In this document: positions 1 through 9,564 of the stretch, one piece after another | Numbering within the stretch: position 1 is the stretch's first letter | Layout: every line of letters starts with the position of its first letter | Assembly (NCBI GenBank): GCA_965237875.1 | Contig: CBDEGP010000002.1 | Location: 62,001 to 126,000, forward strand | DNA: 64,000 nucleotides | Reading direction: 5' to 3' | Source: DAOUJI01 sp965237875 | Lineage (GTDB): Bacteria > Chloroflexota > Dehalococcoidia > Lucifugimonadales > JAGWBF01 | The notes under the pieces: model-generated | What the model was told of the DNA's origin: nothing | What the model saw: only the letters and a program-made list of their open reading frames with translations | Databases searched by the model: none | Translations under genes and position numbers: made by a program

Positions 1-2
1 AA

Positions 3-452
3 GGGTTCAAAAGGTTCGCCAGCCACCCCAGCGAGTGGTCGAAGAGGATGTCTCCCAGCGTTATCGGCTACAACTTCGCCCGGTATGTGTACGATCAGAT
101 CCATCCCGCAGACCCGGACCCGGCCGCTGCTGAAGCCGATCTGGCTCCGGCCATCCAACTAGGCCGGATGAGCGTTCCAGACGAGTTGGATGGTGAGTTC
201 AACGACTGGTACAACAACATCTACATCCCCGACTACGAAAAGGTTCCCGGCGTTCTGCGGGGCAGGCGCTACGTTTCAGTCCAGGGGGAACCCCGATACG
301 GCACGGTGTACGAACTGGAAGATACGGAAGTCTCAAAGACCCCCGAATGGCTCAAGGCCCGAGAGTCCAATCCCAGGTCTGAGGGAATCAGGGCCCGGAT
401 GACCCACGCCAAAGGCTCTCCCGCCATATACAAGAAGATTTTTCAGTTGTAG
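3..452 (+). CDS. dimeric alpha/beta-barrel (EthD/DUF4286-like) protein, 5' end outside window
   Basis: The frame is open to the left window edge, so this is the C-terminal part of a longer gene. The ATG at 48 is internal: residues before it (ending SEWSKRM) match TEWTKRM inside the next gene. The visible part holds one barrel-like repeat with the block EFNDWYNNIYIP and ends GSPAIYKKIFQL, as does the downstream paralog, so the two genes are a tandem duplication. Proteins of this shape usually form small dimeric ferredoxin-like barrels, some with oxygenase or isomerase roles. No catalytic residue can be assigned here, and the substrate is unknown. Confidence 0.7.
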   Translation, partial: GFKRFASHPSEWSKRMSPSVIGYNFARYVYDQIHPADPDPAAAEADLAPAIQLGRMSVPDELDGEFNDWYNNIYIPDYEKVPGVLRGRRYVSVQGEPRYGTVYELEDTEVSKTPEWLKARESNPRSEGIRARMTHAKGSPAIYKKIFQL

Positions 453-492
453 GCGGCCCCGGACTCAATATGCCCAAACTTAGTCTGGATGT

Positions 493-1164
493 GTGGAAAT
501 GACCAATAGAAAAGGGGCGGGGATCTTCATGATCGCGACGGACGTCTCCGCCGACAAAGAGGAAGAGTTCAACCGCTGGTACAACGAGGAGCACCTGGCC
601 GAGGTAACCGCTGTGCCGGGGATATTGAACAGCTCCAGGTATGAAGCCGTCAGCGGCGGTCCCAAGTACCTGGCCGTCTACGAGATGGAGTCGCCGGAAG
701 TCTGGGACAGCCCGGAGTTCGTTAAGCTCAGGGACAATCCCACCGAGTGGACCAAGCGGATGTCCCCGCTGATCATCGGACATAACGTGGTCCGCTACAT
801 CTACCGGCTGATTCATCCCGGCCGGCTGTCGGACGCAACGGCGGCGGACGACCTGGCTCCCGCCCTCCAGATAGGTCGGATGAGCGTGCCCGACGAGGCC
901 GAGTCAGAGTTCAACGACTGGTACAACAACATCTATATTCCGGGGTATGAGGCCGTGCCGGGCTGCATCCGAGGGCGCCGTTTCGTTTCAGTGGAGGGTG
1001 ACCCCAAGTACGGGACCATCTATGAGTTCGAAAACACGGAAGTCTCTAAGACCGAGGAATGGCTCAAGGCCCGGGATTCCAATTCCAAGTCGGCGGAGAT
1101 GCGGGCGGTAATGACCCATGCCCCCGGTTCGCCGGCCATCTACAAGAAGATATTCCAGCTTTAA
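493..1164 (+). CDS. two-repeat dimeric alpha/beta-barrel protein
   Basis: This 223-aa protein is complete and contains two related halves. Each has the pattern E-F-N-x-W-Y-N-x-x-(H/Y) followed by VPG, then GxPKYxxxYExE and a lysine-rich tail (residues about 20-80 and 125-185). The internal duplication would let one chain form the barrel that EthD/DUF4286-like proteins make as dimers. It lies 40 bp after a close paralog and is probably co-transcribed with it. There is no signal peptide or membrane segment, so it is likely cytosolic. Function is not recognised beyond the fold-level guess. Confidence 0.7.
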   Translation: MEMTNRKGAGIFMIATDVSADKEEEFNRWYNEEHLAEVTAVPGILNSSRYEAVSGGPKYLAVYEMESPEVWDSPEFVKLRDNPTEWTKRMSPLIIGHNVVRYIYRLIHPGRLSDATAADDLAPALQIGRMSVPDEAESEFNDWYNNIYIPGYEAVPGCIRGRRFVSVEGDPKYGTIYEFENTEVSKTEEWLKARDSNSKSAEMRAVMTHAPGSPAIYKKIFQL

Positions 1165-1239
1165 CCGCCGCTTCCTGAACGGCTTCCCGCGATGGGCCGC
1201 CGCCCGCGGTGAAAGGGCGTAAGGTCGACCCGTATAAGG

Positions 1240-1269
1240 TTGTGTATAGTCGTGTGATAGTATTATAAT
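1240..1269 (+). promoter_or_regulatory. putative sigma70-type promoter for the ABC exporter pair
   Basis: TTGTGT at 1240-1245 and TATAAT at 1264-1269 are separated by 18 bp. They lie in the 177-bp AT-richer gap before the ABC exporter start at 1342. Inferred from consensus only. Confidence 0.45.
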
Positions 1270-1341
1270 TCGTTTGCTAATAATAGGCAGACGTGGCCTC
1301 TTCCTGCCGGACTGGGTCCGGCCCGGACCCCGCCTTTAACG

Positions 1342-3189
1342 ATGGATACGCTGATACGAATCACCGCCATGGCATGGCGCTACAAGCAGCGCCTGATGGT
1401 GGCGTACATCGCTTTCTTCGGCTCCATCGCCGCCGCAGTCAGCATCGTCTGGATAATCGGCCACGCCGTCGACCTGCTGGTGGTGCGCGACGAAGACAAG
1501 ATAATCTCCCTCGGCGACGTAAGCCGCTCCACTCTCATCATGTGGGCGGGCATACTGATGGCGGTGGGGTTGTCCCGGGGGGCTTTGGACGGGGTTCGCA
1601 CCTACCTGGTGGACACCCTTGCCCAAAAAGTCGCCTACGACCTGCGCAACTCCTTCTACGACAAGCTCCAGCATCTGAGCTTCGCCTTCCACGACAGGGA
1701 GCACACCGGAAGCCTGATGTCCAACGCCACGTCCGACGTTGAGGCGGTGCGCCGGTTTGTCATGATGGGTCTGGTCCGCTCCATCGAAGTGGGAGTGAGG
1801 CTGCTCGCGATGGCAATCTGGCTTGTGTTCATCAACTGGGAGCTCACCCTCATCGCCATGGCCTTCGCGCCCTTCGTTGCCATAAGGGCCGGAATCGTGG
1901 GACGCAAGGGCAGGGAATACTGGACGCAAACCCAGGAAATCATGGGAGAGTCGGTCACTGTCCTGCAGGAAAACATGGCTGGGATGCACGTCGTCAAGGC
2001 CTTCGCCAGCGAGGACTTCGAGGGCCGGAAGTACGAAAGAAAAGTGGGTGAACTCAGGGACCAGTACTATAAATCGGAGCGTCTCCAGGGCACTGAGAGC
2101 GCTTGGATGACCCTTTACTTCACGACGGTGCTGGGTGGACTCTTCTGGTATGGGGGGCTGGAGATCATCAATGGAGGCATCGACGCAGGCGATTTCACCA
2201 TCTTTGTTCTGCTCCTCAACCAGATCAACGCCCCAATACGGATGCTCCCCTTCATAGTCAACAGCTTCGCCAGGGCAGCCTCATCGGGCAAGAGGCTCTT
2301 CACCATCCTTGACGCCATGTCGCCTGTGGTCGAGAAACCCGAGGCAAAGCACGTAGGCCGTTCCGAAGGGAATGTGCGTTTCGAGAATGTGAGCTTTTCC
2401 TACGCTCCTGGGATACCTGCCCTCAAGGACCTGGAGTTCGACATCCCCCAGGGGTCTGTTGTAGCCCTTCTAGGCGCCCCCGGAAGCGGGAAGAGCACTG
2501 TGGTGAACCTGCTGCCGCGCTTCTACGACCCCACGGACGGGCGAGTGCTCATAGACGGTGAAGACATAAGGGACTTTACTCTGGAGTCCCTTAGACGAAA
2601 CGTAGGCATCGTACAGCAGGATGTTTTCATCTTCGGAGCCACAATCAGAGACAACATTGGCTACGGAGCCGCCGCCGCAACCATGGACGACGTGGTCAAG
2701 GTGGCCAAGGCGGCCCAACTCCATGACCACATCGCCAGCTTGCCCGACGGCTACGACACTTGGGTGGGTGAGAGAGGAGTCACTCTGTCTGGCGGGCAGA
2801 GGCAACGACTGTCCATAGCCCGCACCATACTCATTGACCCTCCGGTCCTGGTGCTGGACGACTCCACCTCCAGCGTGGACGTTGAGACTGAGCGTCAGAT
2901 TCACCAGGCGATGAAAGAGGTGATGAGGGGCAGGACCACGTTCGTTATCGCCCACCGGTTGAGCACAGTGCGGGAAGCGGACATCATCATGGTGCTCGAT
3001 AACGGCCAAGTGGCCGAGCAGGGCGGCCATGAAGAGCTCATGTCAAAGGGCGGCATGTACAGAGAGATATATGAACTGCAGCTGAAGCCGCAGGAGGAAG
3101 TCCTGATGGACGCCACACTGGTCCGTTCCAACGGAGACGGCGCCAACGTCAGCCCTGCTCCTGTGGCCCGGGATGGAGGGACCGGCTAA
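1342..3189 (+). CDS. ABC exporter half-transporter, degenerate-site subunit
   Basis: This 615-aa fused membrane and ATPase subunit has about six N-terminal membrane helices (residues 15-320). The nucleotide-binding domain has Walker A GAPGSGKST, Q-loop, signature LSGGQRQR, Walker B VLVLDDSTS and an H-loop in AHRLST. The residue after the Walker B Asp is Asp507, where an active site has Glu, so its own Walker site should hydrolyse ATP poorly. It ends in TAATG shared with the next gene, consistent with translational coupling and a heterodimeric exporter (MdlAB/BmrCD/TM287-288 type). The substrate cannot be deduced. Confidence 0.9.
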   Translation: MDTLIRITAMAWRYKQRLMVAYIAFFGSIAAAVSIVWIIGHAVDLLVVRDEDKIISLGDVSRSTLIMWAGILMAVGLSRGALDGVRTYLVDTLAQKVAYDLRNSFYDKLQHLSFAFHDREHTGSLMSNATSDVEAVRRFVMMGLVRSIEVGVRLLAMAIWLVFINWELTLIAMAFAPFVAIRAGIVGRKGREYWTQTQEIMGESVTVLQENMAGMHVVKAFASEDFEGRKYERKVGELRDQYYKSERLQGTESAWMTLYFTTVLGGLFWYGGLEIINGGIDAGDFTIFVLLLNQINAPIRMLPFIVNSFARAASSGKRLFTILDAMSPVVEKPEAKHVGRSEGNVRFENVSFSYAPGIPALKDLEFDIPQGSVVALLGAPGSGKSTVVNLLPRFYDPTDGRVLIDGEDIRDFTLESLRRNVGIVQQDVFIFGATIRDNIGYGAAAATMDDVVKVAKAAQLHDHIASLPDGYDTWVGERGVTLSGGQRQRLSIARTILIDPPVLVLDDSTSSVDVETERQIHQAMKEVMRGRTTFVIAHRLSTVREADIIMVLDNGQVAEQGGHEELMSKGGMYREIYELQLKPQEEVLMDATLVRSNGDGANVSPAPVARDGGTG

Positions 3190-5090
3190 TGCGTTTCGGC
3201 GGAGGAATGGGCGGCGGCATGATGATGGGAGGCGTCAGGGGCCTCCAGTCCGACGGTTTTCGCGCCGCCAATCTGGAGGGCCTTTCGGATGAGGGCATTA
3301 CGGGCGCAGCGTATGACCACAGAGTGGTCACACGGCTTCTTCGCTACGTGCATGATAAGAAGCTCAACATCGGAATAGCCATCGCCGGCGTTCTGGTCTA
3401 TGTAGCAGCCAACGTCACGTTGCCGCTTCTGCTGTTTATCGGCATCGACAGGTTCGTGAATGACGGAGACACGAGGGGCGTCCACACCATGGGCGCTGTA
3501 TTCATAGGAGTGGTGGTCATCCACTTCCTCTCCAACTATGTGCAGTTCGCCTTCATGCCCAAAGTGGGTCAAGGAATCCTCTACGACCTCCGCAATCAGA
3601 TGTTCAGGAACCTCCAGAGGCTGTCTCCCTCCTTCTTCCATAGGACGGCGGTCGGCAGGATCATGTCCCGGAACACCAGCGATTTGATCCAGATCCAGGA
3701 AGCCTTCGAGCTCTTCGTACAGAGCTTGGCCGACATGCTCAGCCTGGTGGGGATTTTGGTCATCATGATGTTCATAGATTGGCAGCTTACTCTCATATGC
3801 ATGGCCATGCTCCCCGTCCTGGTGGGACTGCTCTTCTACTGGCAGAGGTTTGCCAAGAAGTCCTTCATGCGCATCAGAAGGGCTATAGCCATGGTCAACG
3901 GAGAGTATAACCAGAATATCTCGGGAATTCGGGTCGTGGAGAGCCTCAACCGGCAGGACCGGAACCTGAGGCACTTCGATGCTCTCAACGGCGAATATCT
4001 GGCGGCCAACATGGAGGCCAGCCGGTTCTCCGGCGCCCTCAATCCCATGGTTGAGGTGCTGATGGGCTTCGCCATCGGGGTCGTCATAGTTCTCGGGGGT
4101 GAGCGCGTGCTGGGCGGCTCCCTCGACTGGGCGATCATGCTCACCTTCACCATGTACATTCAACGCAGCGTGGAGCCCGTGCGCCACCTCGCCATGCAGT
4201 ACAGCCAGCTCCAGCGAGCCATGGCCGCGGGAGTACGGATATTCGAAATCATCGACCTCAAGCCTGAGGTGAAGGACGCCGACAACGCGGAGGAGATGCC
4301 GCCGATAGTCGGACGCGTCCAGTACGAGCACGTCAACTTCCACTACGTTCCCGGAATAGAGGTCCTGAAAGACGTGAACCTTGACATCGAGGCCGGAGAG
4401 ACTGTGGCTCTGGTTGGAGCCACAGGGGCCGGTAAGAGCACCTTCGTTACATTGCTGCTCAGGTTTGCCGACGTAACCGGCGGAAGCATAAAGATCGACG
4501 GGTACGACCTGAAAACGGTCAAGCGCCAGTCGGCGGTGAGCCAGATGAGCATGGTGCTGCAGGAACCCTACCTGTTTACGGGCACCGTAATGGAGAACAT
4601 CCGCTATTCCCACGAGGAAGTCTCGGATGCAGATGTGGAGGCCGCGGCCAAGGCCGTAGGCGCGCACGACTTCGTCATGGGACTGGAAAACGGCTACCAA
4701 ACCATGTTGGCGGAGCGTGGAATCAATCTGAGCGTGGGCCAGCGGCAGCTATTGAGCTTCGCAAGGGCCATCGTTGGAGACCCCAAGGTGCTGATTCTCG
4801 ATGAGGCCACCGCAAACATTGACACTCAAACCGAACTGCTCATTCAAAGCGCCCTGCGCCAGGTCCTGCAGGGAAGGACGTCTCTGGTTATAGCCCACCG
4901 TCTTTCAACCATACGCAACGCCGACAAAATCGTAGTGCTCGACCTGGGAGAAGTGGTTGAGGTGGGGAGTCACGATGAACTCCTGGCCAAGGGAGGCACA
5001 TACGCCAGGCTTTACGCCATCAACTACGGCCTTGAGGTATCGTCCCCTGAGGGCGAAGCGGCAAAGATTCATGCGGGCGACGACGACTAG
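3189..5090 (+). CDS. ABC exporter half-transporter, partner subunit
   Basis: This 633-aa protein starts at the ATG that overlaps the preceding stop. A Gly/Met-rich N-terminus precedes six membrane helices (about 60-340). The ATPase domain has Walker A GATGAGKST, Walker B VLILDEAT with the catalytic Glu intact, and H-loop AHRLST, but the signature is LSVGQ (from residue 514) instead of LSGGQ. In an ABC heterodimer this altered signature faces the partner's Asp-containing Walker site, giving one degenerate and one consensus ATP site. It probably exports a lipid, drug or peptide; substrate unknown. Confidence 0.9.
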   Translation: MRFGGGMGGGMMMGGVRGLQSDGFRAANLEGLSDEGITGAAYDHRVVTRLLRYVHDKKLNIGIAIAGVLVYVAANVTLPLLLFIGIDRFVNDGDTRGVHTMGAVFIGVVVIHFLSNYVQFAFMPKVGQGILYDLRNQMFRNLQRLSPSFFHRTAVGRIMSRNTSDLIQIQEAFELFVQSLADMLSLVGILVIMMFIDWQLTLICMAMLPVLVGLLFYWQRFAKKSFMRIRRAIAMVNGEYNQNISGIRVVESLNRQDRNLRHFDALNGEYLAANMEASRFSGALNPMVEVLMGFAIGVVIVLGGERVLGGSLDWAIMLTFTMYIQRSVEPVRHLAMQYSQLQRAMAAGVRIFEIIDLKPEVKDADNAEEMPPIVGRVQYEHVNFHYVPGIEVLKDVNLDIEAGETVALVGATGAGKSTFVTLLLRFADVTGGSIKIDGYDLKTVKRQSAVSQMSMVLQEPYLFTGTVMENIRYSHEEVSDADVEAAAKAVGAHDFVMGLENGYQTMLAERGINLSVGQRQLLSFARAIVGDPKVLILDEATANIDTQTELLIQSALRQVLQGRTSLVIAHRLSTIRNADKIVVLDLGEVVEVGSHDELLAKGGTYARLYAINYGLEVSSPEGEAAKIHAGDDD

Positions 5091-5110
5091 GGCCTTTTAG
5101 CCGTGACGGA

Positions 5111-6241
5111 TTGTCCCAGTCAGCTCCCGGCAGGCCCCATACGGTGACGGACGGGCTGTCTCACACCGCCCTCTATGACGTTCACGTTTCCCTCGGCGCT
5201 CGCATGGTCCCCTTCGCCGGATGGGGAATGCCCATACAATACCAGGGGATATTGGCTGAGGCCCGTGCGGTAAGGTCCACGTCGGGAATCTTCGACGTAT
5301 CCCACATGGGCCGGCTGGAAATCAAGGGCCGCCAGTCCTCGGACTTACTCGATTGGGTCACCACCGCCAACGCATCCGCAATGAGGGCAAGGAGAGCGCG
5401 ATACGCCCTGATATGCAATGAGCAGGGCGGGATAATGGACGACGTTGTCTTCTATCGCCTGTCCGACGAGGAGTTCCTCTTAGTCTGCAACGCATCCAAT
5501 CGGCCGCGCATAGTGGACTGGCTTGAGGGTTGGGCAGCGGAGAAGTTCCCTGATACGTCGATTGCCGACATCACCGACAACACGGCTATGATCGCATTCC
5601 AGGGCCCCCTGGCTGAACAAGCCCTGGGAAGAATCAGCGCCCTGGATATGTCGTCTCTCAGGTTCTTCGCTTCCACCCGTACAACGGCGGCCGGCATCGA
5701 CGCCTTCGTGGGACGCACCGGCTACACAGGAGAAGACGGATTCGAGCTGACGGTCGCAGCGGGAGAGGCCGCTGACCTTTGGCGCGCCTTGATGGAACAG
5801 GGAGCTGTGCCCTGCGGCCTGGGCGCCAGAGACGTGCTGCGCTTGGAGGCCGGTCTTCCGCTCCACGGCGCCGATATAGACCCCATGACCACGCCTATAG
5901 AAGCGGGCCTCGGCAGGTTCGCCAAGCTTGATCACGACTTCGTAGGCGCGGACGTTGTCAGACGTCAGCTGGAGGAGGGCGCCGCACGCAGGTTGGCGGG
6001 GCTGAACGTGGATGGGCGCAGCATCGCCCGAAACGGCTGTCCATTGCTGTCTGAGGGGAAGACTGTCGGCCGCGTGACCAGCGGGACCCATTCACCCACT
6101 TTGGGCAGGGTCATTGCAATGGGATATTTGGAGGCCAACGCGGCTGAACCGGGCCGCAAAATCGTTGTTGACATACGTGGTAAACTCTCTCAGGCGGAAG
6201 TTGTGGACATGCCTTTCTACTCCCGAGGCTCCTCAAAATGA
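5111..6241 (+). CDS. gcvT: glycine cleavage system T protein (aminomethyltransferase)
   Basis: Transfers the methylene group from aminomethyl-lipoyl-GcvH to tetrahydrofolate, releasing ammonia. The 376-aa length and the blocks LYDVHVSLGARMVPFAGWGMPIQY, VSHMGR and GxTGYTGEDGFE are typical of GcvT. The start is a TTG; a GTG at 5144 (TDGLSHTALYD) is equally plausible because neither has a clear Shine-Dalgarno sequence. It overlaps gcvH by ATGA, and gcvPA and gcvPB follow, giving the full decarboxylating half of the glycine cleavage complex. No glycine riboswitch was recognised upstream. Confidence 0.93.
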   Translation: MSQSAPGRPHTVTDGLSHTALYDVHVSLGARMVPFAGWGMPIQYQGILAEARAVRSTSGIFDVSHMGRLEIKGRQSSDLLDWVTTANASAMRARRARYALICNEQGGIMDDVVFYRLSDEEFLLVCNASNRPRIVDWLEGWAAEKFPDTSIADITDNTAMIAFQGPLAEQALGRISALDMSSLRFFASTRTTAAGIDAFVGRTGYTGEDGFELTVAAGEAADLWRALMEQGAVPCGLGARDVLRLEAGLPLHGADIDPMTTPIEAGLGRFAKLDHDFVGADVVRRQLEEGAARRLAGLNVDGRSIARNGCPLLSEGKTVGRVTSGTHSPTLGRVIAMGYLEANAAEPGRKIVVDIRGKLSQAEVVDMPFYSRGSSK

Positions 6242-6627
6242 ACCCAACCGACAGGAAATATTCCAAGGAGCACGAGTGGGTCAAACGAGAGGACGGGACC
6301 ACCGGCGTTGTTGGCATCACCCACTATGCCCAAGACCAGTTGGGAGACGTGGTCTTCCTAGACCTGCCCTCGCCAGGCGCCCGGCTTGAGCAGTTTGGAA
6401 AGTTCGGAGAGATTGAGTCGGTAAAGGCGGTCAACGACCTCTTTTCGCCGGTGAGCGGAGAATTGTTGGAGACCAATCAGGAGGCTGCGGACAGCCCAGA
6501 GATGGTCAACGACGACCCCTACGGCAAGGGATGGCTTCTAAGAGTGAACCTCTCCGACCCGTCGGAACTGGAAGGTCTGTTGACGGCCGGTGAGTACGAA
6601 AACCTGCTGGCCGAGTCATCCGGCTGA
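6238..6627 (+). CDS. gcvH: glycine cleavage system H protein
   Basis: The lipoyl carrier of the glycine cleavage complex shuttles the aminomethyl group between the P, T and L proteins. This 129-aa protein is the usual size. The lipoylated lysine is Lys63 in IESVKAVND, and the N-terminus DRKYSKEHEW is characteristic. It is translationally coupled to gcvT (ATGA overlap). The L protein and lipoylation enzymes are not in this window. Confidence 0.95.
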   Translation: MNPTDRKYSKEHEWVKREDGTTGVVGITHYAQDQLGDVVFLDLPSPGARLEQFGKFGEIESVKAVNDLFSPVSGELLETNQEAADSPEMVNDDPYGKGWLLRVNLSDPSELEGLLTAGEYENLLAESSG

Positions 6628-6657
6628 CGGCCCCAAGCCCTGCCCTGTACGCTCGGC

Positions 6658-6663
6658 TATAAT
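6658..6663 (+). promoter_or_regulatory. possible -10 element ahead of gcvPA
   Basis: A perfect TATAAT sits in the 95-bp gcvH-gcvPA gap, in the context GGCTATAATAG. The same 11-mer occurs before the VOC gene at 45299. No good -35 is visible, so this is a weak call. Confidence 0.3.
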
Positions 6664-6722
6664 AGTCCAGAAGTCTTTAGCGGGTCTGAGACAGGAGACT
6701 TGGCGAAGCGCCGAGTGCAGCA

Positions 6723-8042
6723 GTGACCGGAAGAGCGCCTAACCATTACATACCCAACACAGACGCCGAGCGGCGCTACATGCTCGAAGTCGTGGGCGCA
6801 GCGTCGATAGACGATCTGTTCAGGGATATTCCCGAAGCCCTACGGGATCCGCGGTTGGACTTGCCCGCTCCCATGTCGGAGCTTGAGCTTAGACGCGAGA
6901 TGGCCGCCCTCGCCGAGGAGAACAGGCACCTGGGCCAGCGGTCATGCTTCCTGGGCGGCGGGGCATACAACCATTTCATTCCAAGCGTCGTCCGGGCTGT
7001 CATCAGCCGTGGTGAGTTCCTCACAGCCTACACGCCCTACCAACCGGAGGTCAGCCAGGGGACCCTTCAGGCCACTTTCGACTTCCAGACCCTGGTCTGC
7101 AACCTGCTTGAGATGGACGTCGCCGACGCAGGCATGTATGACGGCGCCACGGCTCTGGCCGAGGCCGCGCTCATGGCCTGCAGGATCACGGGCCGCCGGA
7201 ACGTTTCGGCCCTTAACACCCTTTCCCCGATCTATCGTGAGGTCCTGGCGACGTACACGGCGCCCCAGTCCATCGAGGTGGTGGACTTACAGGCGGGTTC
7301 GCCTGTGCCGCCGGAAACGGCGTGTCTCTTGGTCCAATACCCCAACTTCTTTGGCTACGTGGAAGACATGTCCGGCTTGGAGAAGCAGGCCCACGATGCG
7401 GGAGCGCTGTTCGTCGTGTCGGCGAATCCCATGGCGATGGCGCTGTTCAAATCCCCCGGGAAGTATAACGCTGACATTGTCACGGGAGAGGGACAGGCCC
7501 TGGGCATACCCATCAGCTATGGAGGTCCGTATTTCGGGCTTTTTGCAAGCCGGATGGAGTATGTCCGCCAGATACCCGGTCGAATAGCCGGCAGGACCGT
7601 GGACGCCAGGGGCGACACCGGTTACGTGCTCACTTTGAGCGCCAGGGAACAGCATATCCGGCGGGAACGGGCCACCAGCAACATCTGCACCAACCAGGCT
7701 CTTATGACGCTGGCTTCCACCGTTTATATGGCCGCTATGGGGAAACAGGGACTGCGGCGAGTGGCGGAGCTTTGCTACCACAAAGCCCACTACGCCGCCT
7801 CTTTAATCGCCTCGATACCGGGCTACTCCGTGCCTTCTAATGGCGTCTTCTTCAACGAGTTTGTCGTGAATTGTCCCTTGCCGCCTTCCCGGATCAACGC
7901 CTCTCTCCTGGAACGAAATATCGTTGGCGGTCTGGACATAACGGGCCAGGTGGAAAACGGAATGCTGGTCTGCGTTACGGAGATGAACACCCGTGAAGAG
8001 ATAGAGGCGTTGGCCGGAGCTCTCGAGGAGGCGGCGAAGTGA
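6723..8042 (+). CDS. gcvPA: glycine dehydrogenase (decarboxylating) subunit 1
   Basis: The N-terminal half of the split P protein forms a heterotetramer with GcvPB and decarboxylates glycine onto lipoyl-GcvH. The 439-aa protein starts with GTG and shows the N-terminal P-protein pattern (HYIPNTDAERRYML, FLGGGAYNHFIPS, TAYTPYQPEVSQGTLQ). It overlaps gcvPB by GTGA, so the subunits are translationally coupled. The PLP lysine lies in the partner. Confidence 0.94.
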   Translation: MTGRAPNHYIPNTDAERRYMLEVVGAASIDDLFRDIPEALRDPRLDLPAPMSELELRREMAALAEENRHLGQRSCFLGGGAYNHFIPSVVRAVISRGEFLTAYTPYQPEVSQGTLQATFDFQTLVCNLLEMDVADAGMYDGATALAEAALMACRITGRRNVSALNTLSPIYREVLATYTAPQSIEVVDLQAGSPVPPETACLLVQYPNFFGYVEDMSGLEKQAHDAGALFVVSANPMAMALFKSPGKYNADIVTGEGQALGIPISYGGPYFGLFASRMEYVRQIPGRIAGRTVDARGDTGYVLTLSAREQHIRRERATSNICTNQALMTLASTVYMAAMGKQGLRRVAELCYHKAHYAASLIASIPGYSVPSNGVFFNEFVVNCPLPPSRINASLLERNIVGGLDITGQVENGMLVCVTEMNTREEIEALAGALEEAAK

Positions 8043-9502
8043 CCGGCGGCGCCAGGGTTTCGATGGACCGCTCCACGCTGATGGAGCGCAGCGTTCCCGG
8101 ACGCCGCGGCGCTGCGCTGCCCGATATAGACGTTCCCATACAGCCCTTGCCCGACGAGGCGCTGCTGAGGCAGGACCTGGAATTCCCCGAAATCACCGAA
8201 CCGGAGGTTGTCAGGTACTTCACCCTCCTGAGCCGTTTGAACTATTCCATCGACACCAACTTCTACCCCCTGGGCAGTTGCACCATGAAGTATAACCCGA
8301 AGCTTCATGACGAGATGGCGTTTATGGCCGGCTTCGCCGGGATCCATCCGTTGCAGCCCTATTCGGAGGCCCAGGGCGCCCTCAAACTGCTCTACAGGCT
8401 CCAGATTTATCTTGCGGAAATCACTGGGATGAAGGCGGCTAGCCTGGCCCCGCTGGCAGGAGCCCAGGGCGAGCTTTCCGGCATGTTGATGATACGCGCC
8501 TATCACCGGGAACGGGAAGACGCCCATCGCACCAAGGTCGCGATACCGGACAGCGCCCACGGCACCAATCCCGCATCAGCCGCCATGGCTGGATTTGAAG
8601 TGGTGACCGTGAAGTCGGACGGCGACGGCAACATGGACCTGGACAGTCTCAGGGCCGTGGCTGACCACACCTTGGCCGGAGTCATGATCACCCAGCCCAA
8701 CACCCTTGGGCTCTTCGACACCAACATACTCGCCCTTTGCGACACCGTCCACAGGGCCGGAGGCTTGGTCTACGGCGACGGGGCCAACATGAACGCGCTG
8801 CTGGGCCGCGTCAAGCTGGCTGACATGGGTTTCGACGTCGCCCACTTGAACCTCCACAAGACCTTCACGACGCCCCACGGCGGGGGCGGACCCGGCTCGG
8901 GTCCAGTCTGCGCCAATGCTGTCCTTGCGCCCTATCTGCCCGCTCCGGTCTCCCTTCCCTTTGAAAGGGACGGCGGGGAAGTGTACGAGCTGACCTCGCC
9001 TGACAAGAGCATAGGCAAGGTGTGCGGTTTTCACGGCAATTTCGGGGTGTTGGTGCGCGCCTACACCTACATACGCACCATGGGAGAACCGGGCCTGAGG
9101 GAAGCCAGCGGAAACGCCGTGTTGAACGCAAACTATGTTCTAAAAAGGTTGGAGGACGTCTACAACCTGCCCTATCGTCGGACCTGTATGCACGAAGTGG
9201 TCTTTTCGCCGCGCACCCAGAAAGCCAGGGGCGTAAGGGGACTGGACATTGCCAAGCGGTTGCTTGACTATGGCTGCCACGCCCCCACCATGTATTTCCC
9301 GCTGATAGTGGATGACGCATTGATGATAGAGCCCACGGAGACGGAGAGTAAGGAGACGATGGATGCATTCATAGATGCCATGAGAAGCATCGACCGCGAG
9401 GTGTCCGAAGACCCGGACCTGGTCAAGAGCGCCCCCCACTTGACACCCATGGCCAGGCTGGATGAAACACGCGCCGCTCGGAACCCCGTGCTCAGGGGTT
9501 AA
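8039..9502 (+). CDS. gcvPB: glycine dehydrogenase (decarboxylating) subunit 2
   Basis: This is the PLP-binding half of the split glycine decarboxylase. The 487-aa protein has the PLP lysine at Lys274 in NLHKTFTTPHGGGGPG, plus LGSCTMKYNPK and DSAHGTNPASA, all typical. The GTG start follows a GGAGG in the end of gcvPA and overlaps its stop. The split P protein is usual in Chloroflexota, Firmicutes and archaea, unlike the single-chain GcvP of enterobacteria. Confidence 0.95.
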   Translation: MTGGARVSMDRSTLMERSVPGRRGAALPDIDVPIQPLPDEALLRQDLEFPEITEPEVVRYFTLLSRLNYSIDTNFYPLGSCTMKYNPKLHDEMAFMAGFAGIHPLQPYSEAQGALKLLYRLQIYLAEITGMKAASLAPLAGAQGELSGMLMIRAYHREREDAHRTKVAIPDSAHGTNPASAAMAGFEVVTVKSDGDGNMDLDSLRAVADHTLAGVMITQPNTLGLFDTNILALCDTVHRAGGLVYGDGANMNALLGRVKLADMGFDVAHLNLHKTFTTPHGGGGPGSGPVCANAVLAPYLPAPVSLPFERDGGEVYELTSPDKSIGKVCGFHGNFGVLVRAYTYIRTMGEPGLREASGNAVLNANYVLKRLEDVYNLPYRRTCMHEVVFSPRTQKARGVRGLDIAKRLLDYGCHAPTMYFPLIVDDALMIEPTETESKETMDAFIDAMRSIDREVSEDPDLVKSAPHLTPMARLDETRAARNPVLRG

Positions 9503-9564
9503 AATAAACGGCAGGCGGATGATTCTGAAAAGCGGGCCAATGACCCGATACTAACCGAGGGAGG

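Noticed and set aside
3186..4700. 504-aa minus-strand open frame
   Set aside because: It lies wholly antisense to an ABC transporter gene with all motifs; the product is His/Gly-rich and resembles no protein.
5090..6722. glycine riboswitch upstream of gcvT or gcvPA
   Set aside because: No pair of aptamer cores was recognised; gaps are only 20 and 95 bp.
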